Source: JBFWRK01 sp050248955 (GTDB lineage: Bacteria; Actinomycetota; Acidimicrobiia; Acidimicrobiales; Ilumatobacteraceae). Taken from it: a stretch of 64,000 nt of DNA. Below, piece after piece: positions 34,921 through 44,041 of the stretch (the first letter of the stretch is position 1; each line of letters begins with the position of its first letter). Position numbers and translations under genes: made by a program. Under the pieces are notes generated by a model. The model was not told the DNA's origin. It did not search any database and saw only the letters and a list, made by a program, of their open reading frames with translations. The stretch is from the NCBI GenBank assembly GCA_050248955.1, contig JBFWRK010000002.1:62001-126000 (forward strand), in the 5' to 3' direction.

Positions 34921-35005
34921 TGGTGCTCCCCTCATGCGTTACGGGTTGTTCGTTGATCGAGGTTTCCGACGGCCACACGTGGCGTAGGAACCCTCGAGCA
35001 TGTGG

Positions 35006-35866
35006 TCACCGATCGACGAGTCGGAACGCCGCCGACACCGTGGCGATCACCCGACCGCCGTTGCCCTCGTCGGTCATCGTCGCCTCGACGCCGAGGCGTG
35101 GTCCGCGTCCTGCGCCGAGCACGGTGGCGACGGCCCGGAACGGACCGACGTACCCAGGCTTGACCATCAGCACCGTCCAATGCTCCACCTGCAGGTCACG
35201 TGTGCCCGTTGCCCGCTCCAACTCGTCGGTTGCAGCGGCCTCGAGGGCGATGTTGATCGGTCCCAGGTGGAGCGCCGAGTGCGGTGACGACAACTCTGGC
35301 GTCACCCGATCGATCTGCAGTACGCCGTCGGGGCCGGGCACGACGCCGAAGACGTCGCGCAGCGCAGGCAGGTCGGGCGAGTCCTCGAGCTCGTAGACCG
35401 GGTTGTCGACCGGCTCGAAGCCGGGCGGGACGTCGCCCAGGCTCACGCCACTGCCCGTCGAGATCGCGATCACCCGACCCGGGTCGTCGGCGTCGACGAT
35501 CCGAGCGCGGCTGAAGCCCATCTGGCGCCCGATGCTGATCACCTCGCGCACGACCTCGACCTGTCGCACGTCTCGGGCCGGATCGAGGATGTCGTAGGAC
35601 ATGGTCACGGGAGCCGGGACGCATTCGTCGTCCCGCCACCACGGCTCGGGCGAGGCGATGCACAGCGGTGCTGCCATGACACCACCCGTGCTGTTGCGCA
35701 TGTCGTGCCGCAGCGGCATCACTTCGCGGGTGACGCCCCTGTCGAGATGCGGCGTCCCCTTGCCCAGGTACCGGTAGCTCAGCAGCTTCGTCCAGGCCTG
35801 CTCGAAGTGCGCCCAGTGCTCGGCGGGCGACTTCTCGCGGATGTCGCCGATGCCGTTGTGCGCCAT
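35006..35866 (-). CDS. Double-hotdog thioesterase-like protein
   Basis: 286 residues from ATG 35866, with GGGGGACAG upstream. Two hotdog halves: GVMAAPLCIASPEPWWRDDE and PVTMSYDILDPARDVRQVEV in the first; HSALHLGPINIALEAAATDE then GYVGPFRAVATVLGAGRG in the second. The GPINIALEAAA helix is the PaaI-type hotdog helix. It would hydrolyse or bind acyl-CoA. First gene of a minus-strand operon controlled from the palindrome at 35926-35941. Confidence 0.72.
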   Translation of the reverse strand: MAHNGIGDIREKSPAEHWAHFEQAWTKLLSYRYLGKGTPHLDRGVTREVMPLRHDMRNSTGGVMAAPLCIASPEPWWRDDECVPAPVTMSYDILDPARDVRQVEVVREVISIGRQMGFSRARIVDADDPGRVIAISTGSGVSLGDVPPGFEPVDNPVYELEDSPDLPALRDVFGVVPGPDGVLQIDRVTPELSSPHSALHLGPINIALEAAATDELERATGTRDLQVEHWTVLMVKPGYVGPFRAVATVLGAGRGPRLGVEATMTDEGNGGRVIATVSAAFRLVDR

Positions 35867-35925
35867 GTCTGTCCCCCTCGATCGAGTCGGCACGGGTGCC
35901 GGACTTCCTTCATTCCACACTCGAT

Positions 35926-35941
35926 CTGACACAATCGTCAA
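35926..35941. promoter_or_regulatory. Catabolic regulon palindrome, site 1
   Basis: CTGACA-CAAT-CGTCAA in the divergent gap between the hotdog (35866) and acyl-CoA synthetase (35988) genes. One of nine copies of Y-T-G-A-C-R, four bases, Y-G-T-C-A-A in this half of the window; the left half resembles a -35 hexamer, so a bound repressor would block RNA polymerase. Confidence 0.65.
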
Positions 35942-35987
35942 CTGGGACGATCGCCGAACGGCGACCACGACGATCGAGGGGGAGCAC

Positions 35988-37547
35988 ATGACCGAGGCCC
36001 TGCCCATCGACACCAGCTGGTGGCACGTGATCGACGCACGGGCACGGCTGACGCCGGACCTGCCGTTCGTGAGCGACCAGCAAGGCCGTGTGCTCACGTT
36101 CGGCCGCTACCGCGAGCTGGCCGAGGACGTGGCGGCCGGTCTCGTCGAGCTCGGCGTGCGGCAGGACCACGTCGTGAGCTGGCAGCTGCCGAGCAACCTC
36201 GAAGCGACGATCCTGATGGCGGCGTTGTGCCGGCTCGGTGTCCGCCAGAACCCGATCATCCCGATCCTCCGCCGTGCCGAGGTCGGTCTCATCACGGAGC
36301 AGGTCGGGAGCCGCTGGCTCGTCGTGCCCGGCGTGTACCGCGGCTTCGACTTCGTCGAGATGGCGAAGGAGGCGATCGGCGACCGTGACTGCACGATCGT
36401 CACCACGAGCGACTACGCCGGCGATGCGGAGCTCTCGCTCCCCCGTGGCGATCCGTCCGGTCTGCCACTGGCGGTCGATCCCGGTGACGAGGTGCGCTGG
36501 TACTACTACTCGTCCGGTACCACCGCCACCGCGAAAGGGGCGAAGCACACCGACTCCTCGGTGATGGCGTCGTCGAACGCGCAGATCGCGTACATCGGTC
36601 TCCGCCAGGACGACGTGTTCCCCGTTCCCTTCCCGATCACCCACATCGGCGGGATCATGCTCCTGACCGCCTACCTGCGGGTGGGCGCCCAGCTGCTCTT
36701 CCTCGAGACGTTCGATCCCGTCACCTCGCCGGAGCTGATGGCCGAGCGCGGCGCGACGGTGCTCGGCTCAGCGACGCCGTTCTTCCAGGCGTACCTCGCC
36801 GCACAGCGCCGCCACGGCGACGCCCCGCTCTTCCCGAAGCTCCGTCAGCTGCAGGCCGGTGGCGCCCCGATCACGCCCGAGCTCAACGCCGAGTGCCTCC
36901 GGGTGTTCGGAACGCCGATCTACAACCAGTGGGGCCTGACCGAGTTCCCGGCCGCGACCAGCCTCGGCGAAGGTGACCCGCCGGAGAAGTTCAACGGCAC
37001 GGTCGGGCGGATGGCGCCCGGCGCCGAGGCGAAGACCGTCGGCTTCGACGGCGAGACCACGCCGCCCGGCTCGGAAGGCGAGCTGTGGGTCCGCGGACCG
37101 CAGCGCTGCAAGGGCTACGTCGACGCATCGCTCGACGCCGCTGCGTTCGACGCCGAGGGGTACTTCCGCACGGGCGACCTGGGCGTCATCGACGAGGATG
37201 GCTTCGTGCGGATCACGGGCCGTCTGAAGGACATCATCATCCGCAACGCCGAGAACCTGTCGGCACAGGAGATCGAAGACGTCCTCACGGAGCATCCCGC
37301 GATCGCAGACGTCGCGGTGATCGGCGTGCCCGACGAGATGACGGGCGAGCGCGCCTGCGCGGTCATCGTGCTCGCGCAGGGGTACGAGTCGCTCACGATC
37401 CCCGAGCTCGCCGAACACTGTCAGGCGAAGGGGCTGGCGAAGCAGAAGATCCCCGAGCAGCTCACGATCGTCGCCGAGCTCCCGCGCAACCCGATGGGCA
37501 AGGTGCTCAAGCACGTGCTCCGGGCGCAGGCGGCGACGAAGGCGTGA
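35988..37547 (+). CDS. Acyl-CoA synthetase (AMP-binding, class I)
   Basis: 519 residues, GAGGGGGAG before ATG 35988. P-loop SSGTTATAKGAKHT near residue 172 (GTPKG replaced by ATAKG), A5 motif NQWGLTEFPAA, YFRTGDLGVIDEDGFVRITG, and C-terminal lysine region LPRNPMGKVLKHVLR. It should activate the carboxylic acid that enters this catabolic region. The altered P-loop is seen in some cyclohexanecarboxylate/steroid-acid type ligases, so substrate remains open. First of four overlapping genes (nitroreductase and two CoA-transferases follow). Confidence 0.86.
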   Translation: MTEALPIDTSWWHVIDARARLTPDLPFVSDQQGRVLTFGRYRELAEDVAAGLVELGVRQDHVVSWQLPSNLEATILMAALCRLGVRQNPIIPILRRAEVGLITEQVGSRWLVVPGVYRGFDFVEMAKEAIGDRDCTIVTTSDYAGDAELSLPRGDPSGLPLAVDPGDEVRWYYYSSGTTATAKGAKHTDSSVMASSNAQIAYIGLRQDDVFPVPFPITHIGGIMLLTAYLRVGAQLLFLETFDPVTSPELMAERGATVLGSATPFFQAYLAAQRRHGDAPLFPKLRQLQAGGAPITPELNAECLRVFGTPIYNQWGLTEFPAATSLGEGDPPEKFNGTVGRMAPGAEAKTVGFDGETTPPGSEGELWVRGPQRCKGYVDASLDAAAFDAEGYFRTGDLGVIDEDGFVRITGRLKDIIIRNAENLSAQEIEDVLTEHPAIADVAVIGVPDEMTGERACAVIVLAQGYESLTIPELAEHCQAKGLAKQKIPEQLTIVAELPRNPMGKVLKHVLRAQAATKA

Positions 37548-37548
37548 C

Positions 37549-38229
37549 ATGACCGACGTCTGGACCGTCATGCGGACCGCCCGCGCGATCCGCCGCTTCA
37601 CCCACGATCCGGTCCACGACGCACTGCTCGCCACCTGTCTCGAGGCCGCCACGTGGGCCCCGTCCGGGGGGAACCAGCAGCCCTGGCACTTCGTCGTGAT
37701 GAAGTCGCCCGAGGCGCGCCAGGCACTCGCCGTCGGCGCCGCCCGCGCGCTCGCCACGATCGAGGACGTGTACCGGCTCTCGCGTCCAGCGCCGGACGAC
37801 GACTCCCCACGCGCCCGCAACGCACGGGCGACGTTCGCACTGCACGACGGTGCCGCCGACGTGCCGGCCGCGGTGCTGTTCTGCGTGAAGGACCAGCCGA
37901 TGACGCCGCCGCTCCATCTCGGCGCGTCGATCTTCCCGGCGATGCAGAACTTCCTCCTCGCCGCCCGTGCCTCCGGTCTCGGCACCTGCGTGACCGGCTG
38001 GCAGGTCCCGGCACAGGACGAGTTCCGCGCCGCGATCGGCATCCCCGACGGATGGCACCTCGCGTCGCTCGTGATCGTCGGTTGGCCGATCGGCAAGCAT
38101 GGTCCGCTCCGACGCCGCCCGCTCGACGCGGTCGCGTCGCTCGATCGGTGGGACCAGCCCCTGGCCAGCGCATCGTCGCCGAGGCCGGGCGTGCCGACGA
38201 GCTCACCGATCCTGGGGCAGCCGTCGTGA
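37549..38229 (+). CDS. Nitroreductase-family FMN oxidoreductase
   Basis: 226 residues, one base after the ligase stop. FMN-binding start MRTARAIRRFTHDPVHDALL, WAPSGGNQQPWHFVVM, then MQNFLLAARASGLGTCVTGW. Typical of nitroreductase-fold enzymes that reduce activated double bonds or nitro groups, acting as a dimer. In this operon a CoA-thioester or enone reductase role is plausible. Stop overlaps the next GTG. Confidence 0.85.
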   Translation: MTDVWTVMRTARAIRRFTHDPVHDALLATCLEAATWAPSGGNQQPWHFVVMKSPEARQALAVGAARALATIEDVYRLSRPAPDDDSPRARNARATFALHDGAADVPAAVLFCVKDQPMTPPLHLGASIFPAMQNFLLAARASGLGTCVTGWQVPAQDEFRAAIGIPDGWHLASLVIVGWPIGKHGPLRRRPLDAVASLDRWDQPLASASSPRPGVPTSSPILGQPS

Positions 38230-39479
38230 CGACCACAGGCGCTCCCGTGGCAGCGCTCGACGGTGTCCGCATCTGCGATCTGTCCGGTCAGCTCGCCGGC
38301 GCCGGGAGCACGCGCACGCTGGCGGCGCTGGGCGCCGAGGTGATCAGGATCGAGGACCCGGTGCGCAACGGCCGGTGGGATCTGCTGCGCGGCATCCCGC
38401 CGTTCGTCGACGCACGACGCGGGATCGAGCTCGGCGGAGCGTTCAACAACCACAACGCGGGCAAGCTCGGCGTCACGCTGAACACGCGCACCGAGCGCGG
38501 TCGCGAGCTGCTCGGTGAGCTGATCGCGGTCAGCGACATCGTCACCGAGAACTTCTCCGCCGGGGTGCTCGAGAGCTGGGGCTTCTCGTACGAGCGGATG
38601 TGCGAACTGCGCCCCGACATCATCTACGTCTCGAACTGCGGCTTCGGGCACACCGGCCGCTACCGGTCCTTCCGCACCTGGGGGCCGATCGTCCAGGCCG
38701 TGTGCGGCCTCACCCACGCCGTCGGGCTCGCCGACCAGCCGTCCGCCGGCTTCGGGTTCTCCTACATGGACCACCAGGGCGCCAACTTCATGACGTTCGC
38801 GATCCTCGCCGCGCTCCACCACCGCGAGCGCACCGGCGAAGGCCAGTGGATCGACATGTCGACGGTCGAGGCCGGCACGTCACTGCTCGGCCCGATCGTG
38901 CTCGACTGGTCGGTCAACGGGCGGCCGGCGCGCCGGCCGGGGATGCCCGATTCGAACCGCGGGCACCACCCCGAGATGGCACCGCACGGCATCTATCCCT
39001 CGGCCGGCGCGGACGAGTGGGTCGCCATCGCCTGTCGCGACGACGAGGACTGGACGGCGCTGGCGGCGAGCATCGGTGAGCCGTGGGCGGACAAGCCGCG
39101 CTGGGCGACGCTCGCCGGGCGTCGCTCCGACGAGCGCGAGCTCGATGAGCAGATCTCGCGCTGGACCGGCGCGCTCGGCAAGTTCGACGTGCAGGCGCGA
39201 CTGCTGGCGGCGGGCGTGCCGTGCGCGGCGGTGCAGACGCCGCCGGAACGGATCGACCACGACCCGTCGACCGAGACGTGGGGGCTGTGGCCGGAGACGA
39301 AGCATCCCGAGATCGGCACGCTGCGCGTCGACGGCCTCCCGATCCATCTCTCCGCCACCGACTGGCACATCGACACCGGCGCGCCCACGCTCGGCCAGCA
39401 CAACCGGCAGGTGCTCGGCGGACTGCTCGGGCTCGACGATGACGAGATCGCACAGCTCGAGGCCGACGGTGTCATCTGA
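38226..39479 (+). CDS. CaiB/BaiF CoA-transferase
   Basis: 417 residues, GTG 38226 overlapping the nitroreductase stop. GVRICDLSGQLAGAGSTRTL, FNNHNAGKLGVTLNTRTERG, and catalytic Asp in GQWIDMSTVEAGTSLLGP. The N-terminal part has S-G-Q-L-A-G-A-G in place of the common A-x-P-G. Probably transfers CoA onto the pathway acid; it could form a heteromer with the next gene product, which overlaps it by 11 bases. Confidence 0.85.
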   Translation: MTTTGAPVAALDGVRICDLSGQLAGAGSTRTLAALGAEVIRIEDPVRNGRWDLLRGIPPFVDARRGIELGGAFNNHNAGKLGVTLNTRTERGRELLGELIAVSDIVTENFSAGVLESWGFSYERMCELRPDIIYVSNCGFGHTGRYRSFRTWGPIVQAVCGLTHAVGLADQPSAGFGFSYMDHQGANFMTFAILAALHHRERTGEGQWIDMSTVEAGTSLLGPIVLDWSVNGRPARRPGMPDSNRGHHPEMAPHGIYPSAGADEWVAIACRDDEDWTALAASIGEPWADKPRWATLAGRRSDERELDEQISRWTGALGKFDVQARLLAAGVPCAAVQTPPERIDHDPSTETWGLWPETKHPEIGTLRVDGLPIHLSATDWHIDTGAPTLGQHNRQVLGGLLGLDDDEIAQLEADGVI

Positions 39480-40752
39480 GGCGACGCAGCCGAACGGGCC
39501 GCTCACCGGGCTGCGCGTGATCGAGCTGGCGAGCGAGAGCGCTGCGTACGCCGGCAAGCTCCTCGCCGACTTCGGGGCCGAGGTGCTGCTGGTCGAGCCG
39601 CCCGGCGGCCACCGCACGAGGCGCTTCGAGCCGTTCGCCGAGGACCTCGAGCCCGGGCACCCCGATCGCTCGCTGTGGTTCTGGTCGTACAACACCTCGA
39701 AGCTCGGTCTCGAGCTCGATCTCGAGTCGGCCGAGGGAGCGGCGCAGTTCCGCGAGCTCCTGACGCACGCCGACATCGTGCTGGAGGCGGAGCCCGCCGG
39801 CCGGCTCGCCACACTCCACCTCGACCACGACGACCTCCGCGCCTCGGAGAGCCGCCTCGTGTGGGTCAGCGTCACGCCGTTCGGGCGGAACGATCCGCGC
39901 AGCAGCGAGCCGTTCACCGACCTGACGGTCATGAGCGGCGGCGGCGTCGTGTGGAACAACGGCTACGACGATCACACCGTGGCACCGATGTCCTGCCTCG
40001 GGAACCAGGGCTTCCAGACGGCGTCGATCTGGGCGGCGATCGGCGCGCTGACCGCCGTCAGCGCTCGCGCACGCATCGGGCACGGGCAGCTCGTGGACGT
40101 CAGCATGCACGCCGCCGCCAACGTGACGACGGAGCAGGCGACGCAGTGGTGGCTCGCCGCCGGCAAGGTCGTCCAACGCCAGACCGGCCGTCACGCGTCG
40201 CACTTCCCGACCGAACCGACCATCCATCGCGACCGCGAAGGTCACGAGGTGCACATCGGGTTCCCGCCCCGCACCGCGGAGGAGCTCGTCCGCCTCGTGC
40301 AGTGGATCGACGACCTCGGGCTGCGCGAGGACTTCCCGATGGTCACCCTGCTCGACTTGGCCGTCGAACAGGGCGGCATCGACCTGTCTCGACTCCTCGA
40401 CGACGAGTTCACGCAGGAGTGCTACCGGGCGGCCCGGGATGCGATGACGGTCATCGCCAGCCGTCTCACCCAACAGGAGTTCTTCCTGCAGGGACAGACC
40501 CACGGCCTTGCCGTTGGGATGATCCTCACCGCGGACGAGGCGATGGCCGATCCGCACCTCGCGGATCGCGACTACCCCGCCGTCGTCCACCAGCCCCAGC
40601 TCGGCAGGGGGATCGTCCACGCCGGTCTGCCGATCCGATTCACCGGTACTCCCGGCAACATCCGCCCGGCACCGGCGCCGGGACAGCACCAAGCACTGCT
40701 CACACCTCCGGGCGAACCACCCGGACCCAACCTGCCGAGAACATCCTCATAG
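39469..40752 (+). CDS. CaiB/BaiF CoA-transferase (second subunit)
   Basis: 427 residues from GTG 39469. GLRVIELASESAAYAGKLLA, then YNTSKLGLELDLESAEGAAQ, and the Asp in GQLVDVSMHAAANVTTEQ. It overlaps the first transferase gene by 11 bases, which points to coordinated production. Heteromeric class III CoA-transferases of this pattern are known in aromatic and steroid-acid pathways. Confidence 0.85.
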   Translation: MSSEATQPNGPLTGLRVIELASESAAYAGKLLADFGAEVLLVEPPGGHRTRRFEPFAEDLEPGHPDRSLWFWSYNTSKLGLELDLESAEGAAQFRELLTHADIVLEAEPAGRLATLHLDHDDLRASESRLVWVSVTPFGRNDPRSSEPFTDLTVMSGGGVVWNNGYDDHTVAPMSCLGNQGFQTASIWAAIGALTAVSARARIGHGQLVDVSMHAAANVTTEQATQWWLAAGKVVQRQTGRHASHFPTEPTIHRDREGHEVHIGFPPRTAEELVRLVQWIDDLGLREDFPMVTLLDLAVEQGGIDLSRLLDDEFTQECYRAARDAMTVIASRLTQQEFFLQGQTHGLAVGMILTADEAMADPHLADRDYPAVVHQPQLGRGIVHAGLPIRFTGTPGNIRPAPAPGQHQALLTPPGEPPGPNLPRTSS

Positions 40753-40842
40753 GAGACGCCCGAGGCGCGCGACGAGCTCGCTCGCTTCGGTGAGGAGATC
40801 ATCAACGTCGTGATGGCCGGGGTGGTCGCCGGGCAGGGATGA
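40753..40842 (+). pseudogene. C-terminal remnant, possibly of a TetR regulator
   Basis: Directly after the TAG stop of the CoA-transferase the frame reads ETPEARDELARFGEEIINVV then MAGVVAGQG and stops. The amphipathic helix resembles the last helix of TetR-family regulators, but 29 residues are too few to be sure. The following 240 bases to 41086 hold nothing I recognise. Confidence 0.25.
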
Positions 40843-41086
40843 AATGGGGACGTGACCGCTCGGCCCAGTTGTCCTCATTGCTCGCCGGAGGGCGCGGGGT
40901 CCGGGTGGGACTCCATCGTCGCCAGCAACGTCGCCCAGCCAGAGAGCTCATTTCACCTCAGGCGGCTGCGGGCCCGGCGCGCGGCCCAGTCCCGCCACCC
41001 CCCGGGTTCTCTGCTCGCCGACGACTCCCCACCGGTTCTCCGCTCCCATCCGGACATCCAACGACCTCGCCCGATCACAGACCGGG

Positions 41087-42295
41087 TCAGCCGAACGCGA
41101 GCGTCCGGAGGTTGTCGCGCATGATCATCCGCTGCTCCGCGGGCGTGAACGCAGCGAGGTCGGCGATGTAGTCCTGCGGGTCGGCGAGGCCCTCCGGATG
41201 GGGCCAGTCGGAGCCGTACACGAGGCGCTCGACCGGGAAGTGGCGAACCAGTTCCGTGAGGTCGTCCTCGTAGAACGGCATCACCCAGGTGTGCTCGATG
41301 AACGACTCGACGGGGTCGCGCCCGAAGTTCTGGGGCGCCTTGCCGTAGGCCAGCTTCATCCGCTGGATGAGATGGGGCACCCAGGAAGCACCGAGCTCGA
41401 GCACGGCGACCTTGAGCTTTGGGTGACGATCGAACACACCATGCGCGATCAACGCCGCCATCATGTCGAAGATCGTCCGATCCGTGTAGATGCCCATGAT
41501 CTCGGCGAGCGACGAGGTCTTGTGGCCGAACCAGCGACCGCTCTCGCCCCACATCTCGAGGTAGCTGCCGTAGGGGGTGTCGGCGGCGTGCATGCCGACG
41601 ACGATGCCGGCCTCGGCGACACGCGCCCAGAAGCGGTCGTAGATCGGGTCGCCCGGAGAGCGCGAGATGCCGGGCGCCTTGACGGGAGCCGGCCGCATGC
41701 CGATCACCCTGCAGCCCTCGGCGATGAGCCGCTCGAGCTCCAGCTCGGCAGCGACCGGGTCGATGAGCGTGATCACGCCGGTGACGAGCACCCGGTCGTC
41801 GATGTTCCAGCTCCACTCCTCGAACGTCCACCGGTTGAGCGACGTCACGCAGGCCACCGCGGCTTCGGGATCCTCCCAGAGCATCTCCTCGAGGCCGAGC
41901 GCCTGGGTCGGCAGCATGATGCAGAGGTCGACCCCCTGCGCGTCGAGGACCCGCATGCGCGGCTCCCGATAGCGGTAGGAGGGATCGAGCGGCTGCATCG
42001 GCCCGGCGATCTGTCCGAGCGTCTTGCCCTCCGGGTTGTTGCCGCGGAAGTACTGCTCCATCGAGCCTGGGGGACTCACCGGGTCGTACGTCGGGTTCGG
42101 GATCAGCCGGTACAGCTTGTCGTTCAGGAGCAGCTGCGTGCGACCATCAATCTCGACCCAGCGGAACGCGTGACGATGCTTCGGGTCGAGGTGCTTCGTC
42201 ACCGAATCTCGCGCTTCGTAGAAGTGCTGGTCCGCATCGCTGATGCCGTACCCGAGCTTCGGAGCGACGATCGTGGACTCTGCCGTGACGCTCAC
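41087..42295 (-). CDS. Amidohydrolase-2 family metal-dependent hydrolase/decarboxylase
   Basis: 402 residues from GTG 42295 with AGGAGGC upstream. TIM barrel with the family's first metal site altered: D-x-D-Q-H-F instead of H-x-H (ISDADQHFYEARDS). Other parts: GMHAADTPYGSYLEMWG, ELGASWVPHLIQRMKLAYGK, and the last catalytic Asp in VYGSDWPHPEGLADPQDY. Related to aminocarboxymuconate-semialdehyde decarboxylases, found often in actinobacterial acyl-CoA clusters. Very similar in motif order to the product at 57896-59107. Divergent from the lyase gene across site 2. Confidence 0.85.
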   Translation of the reverse strand: MSVTAESTIVAPKLGYGISDADQHFYEARDSVTKHLDPKHRHAFRWVEIDGRTQLLLNDKLYRLIPNPTYDPVSPPGSMEQYFRGNNPEGKTLGQIAGPMQPLDPSYRYREPRMRVLDAQGVDLCIMLPTQALGLEEMLWEDPEAAVACVTSLNRWTFEEWSWNIDDRVLVTGVITLIDPVAAELELERLIAEGCRVIGMRPAPVKAPGISRSPGDPIYDRFWARVAEAGIVVGMHAADTPYGSYLEMWGESGRWFGHKTSSLAEIMGIYTDRTIFDMMAALIAHGVFDRHPKLKVAVLELGASWVPHLIQRMKLAYGKAPQNFGRDPVESFIEHTWVMPFYEDDLTELVRHFPVERLVYGSDWPHPEGLADPQDYIADLAAFTPAEQRMIMRDNLRTLAFG

Positions 42296-42363
42296 CTGTG
42301 TGCCTCCTGCCGTGTCATGGGTGCCTCCCCCAGACGGTACGTGTGGCTCACGAGGCTCCGTTA

Positions 42364-42377
42364 GGGACCAAGGTCCC
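42364..42377. promoter_or_regulatory. Second inverted repeat in the amidohydrolase/lyase gap
   Basis: GGGACC-AA-GGTCCC, five bases before the regulon palindrome, so two different dyads stand side by side in this 149-base divergent promoter. Confidence 0.35.
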
Positions 42378-42381
42378 ATTC

Positions 42382-42397
42382 TTGACAACTGTGTCAA
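42382..42397. promoter_or_regulatory. Catabolic regulon palindrome, site 2
   Basis: TTGACA-ACTG-TGTCAA, a perfect 6-bp dyad, extended by one pair on each side (C...G). Between the divergent amidohydrolase and pectate-lyase-like genes. Confidence 0.7.
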
Positions 42398-42444
42398 GTC
42401 ACCCCCGACGCACCGCCGAATCCCTTGCCACCTAGGGTGGACTG

Positions 42445-44004
42445 ATGGCGCGAACACGTCCCGCCCCGGGGGACATCGCGTCAGGCGTGAGCACCACCAT
42501 TGAAGGGGAACCCCCAATGGATGACGAAGCTGCAGATCGAACCGTGAGCACGACCCCGGCGATCCCGTTCCTGGTGAGCCTGGTGGTGCCGGCCGCGGTG
42601 CTCACGCTGCTGATCGGGCTGGCGTTCATCAACGACGCGCCGGCGGTTCCACCGGCGGCTTCGCCGACGGTTCCGCCGACGGTGGCGCCGACGGTGGCGC
42701 AGCGCGCGTTCCCCTCGGCGCAGGGCTGGGGCACCGAGACGCCCGGCGGACGCGGCGGGCAGGTGTGCCAGGTGACGAACCTCGACGACAGCGGCCCCGG
42801 TTCGTTCCGCGACTGCGTGACCCGCACCGGCCCGCGCATCGTCGTCTTCCGGGTCTCCGGCACCATCACGACGCTCACGCGCATCGACATCAAGAGCCCG
42901 AACCTGACGGTGCTGGGACAGACGGCGCCCGGCGGCGGCATCACGCTGCGCGGGGCGGCCGCCCTGCGCAAGGACATCCTGCGAGTGCAGGCGAACGACG
43001 TGGTGATCCGCTACCTCCGGTTCCGCCACGGCACGCCCACCGAGACCAGCGAGTCCGCCGACAACCTGCTGGTGGGCAAGTCGAGCGGGCCGGTGCGTCG
43101 CGTGGTGATCGACCACTCCTCCTTCTCGTGGGCGGTGGACGGCAACCTCGAGACGTACTACGAGGCGCGCGAGATCACGTTCTCCTGGAACCTCATCACC
43201 GAGCCGCTCGGCAACAGCAAGCACCCCGATGGTGAGCACGCGAAGAACATGCACCTCTCCGGTGACGGCGCCGGCCGGTTCACGATCCATCACAACCTGC
43301 TGGCGAACGGCAACGACCGGAACCCGCAACCCACCGGCCTCGACGACTACGACATGCGGAACAACGTCATCTACAACTGGGGCAAGAAGGCGACGTACGT
43401 GTCGAGCAGCAAGGGCACCCCGACCGGCAACATCGTCGGCAACTACTGGAAGCGCGGTCCGAACACGACGTGGGACTACGAGGTCGCGCACTACGACGGC
43501 GACACGTGCACGGACTGCCACCGCACCTTCGTGCAGGGGAACATCGGCCCCAACCGGCCGACGACCGACCTAGCCGAGGCGAACATCGTCCGGCCCGAGG
43601 ACCGGGCGGAGCTGGTGACGACGCCGTTCACCGTCCCACAGGTGACGACGACGAGCGCGGCACAGGCGTACATCGACGTGCTGGCGAAGGCCGGTGCATC
43701 CTTCCCGTTCCGCGACCCCGTCGACGAACGGGCCGTCACGCAGACGCTGAACAACACGGGCGCCTTCATCGACAACGAGAGCCAGGTCGGCGGCTACCCC
43801 ACCCTTCCGGCCGGGACGCCGCCCGTCGACACCGACGGCGATGGGATGCCGGACTCGTTCGAGTCGGCGCACGGCACGGACCCGGCTGTCGCCGATGCCA
43901 CCGGCGACCGGGACGGCGACGGCTACAGCAACATCGAGGACTGGGCCAACAGCCTGGTGGGCGAGGACACCGCGGAACCCAGCGTCACGCCGGTACCGGC
44001 GTGA
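42445..44004 (+). CDS. Secreted pectate-lyase-like parallel beta-helix protein
   Basis: 519 residues. Residues 45-70 are a signal anchor (IPFLVSLVVPAAVLTLLIGL), then a Pro/Thr/Val spacer. The body (FPSAQGWGTETPGGRGGQVC, RIVVFRVSGTITTLTRIDIK, IIDHSSFSWAVD-like VVIDHSSFSWAVDGNLETYY, HNLLANGNDRNPQP) is a PL1-type right-handed beta helix. The C-terminus has two calcium loops, DTDGDGMPDSFES and DRDGDGYSNIEDW, typical of thrombospondin type 3/dockerin-like repeats. It probably acts outside the cell on an acidic polysaccharide, or only binds one. ATG 42517 (AAGGGGAA upstream) is an alternative start and still includes the anchor. Confidence 0.82.
   Translation: MARTRPAPGDIASGVSTTIEGEPPMDDEAADRTVSTTPAIPFLVSLVVPAAVLTLLIGLAFINDAPAVPPAASPTVPPTVAPTVAQRAFPSAQGWGTETPGGRGGQVCQVTNLDDSGPGSFRDCVTRTGPRIVVFRVSGTITTLTRIDIKSPNLTVLGQTAPGGGITLRGAAALRKDILRVQANDVVIRYLRFRHGTPTETSESADNLLVGKSSGPVRRVVIDHSSFSWAVDGNLETYYEAREITFSWNLITEPLGNSKHPDGEHAKNMHLSGDGAGRFTIHHNLLANGNDRNPQPTGLDDYDMRNNVIYNWGKKATYVSSSKGTPTGNIVGNYWKRGPNTTWDYEVAHYDGDTCTDCHRTFVQGNIGPNRPTTDLAEANIVRPEDRAELVTTPFTVPQVTTTSAAQAYIDVLAKAGASFPFRDPVDERAVTQTLNNTGAFIDNESQVGGYPTLPAGTPPVDTDGDGMPDSFESAHGTDPAVADATGDRDGDGYSNIEDWANSLVGEDTAEPSVTPVPA
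43985..44004. terminator. Perfect palindrome at the lyase stop codon
   Basis: A 20-bp perfect palindrome (TCACGCCGGT with ACCGGCGTGA) includes the TGA. A second palindrome, CCGCCGCGGCGG at 44022-44033, follows. They separate the convergent lyase and PPOX genes and would end both transcripts. Confidence 0.55.
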
Positions 44005-44041
44005 CAACCATGCTTCCACGGCCGCCGCGGCGGGGCGGCGC

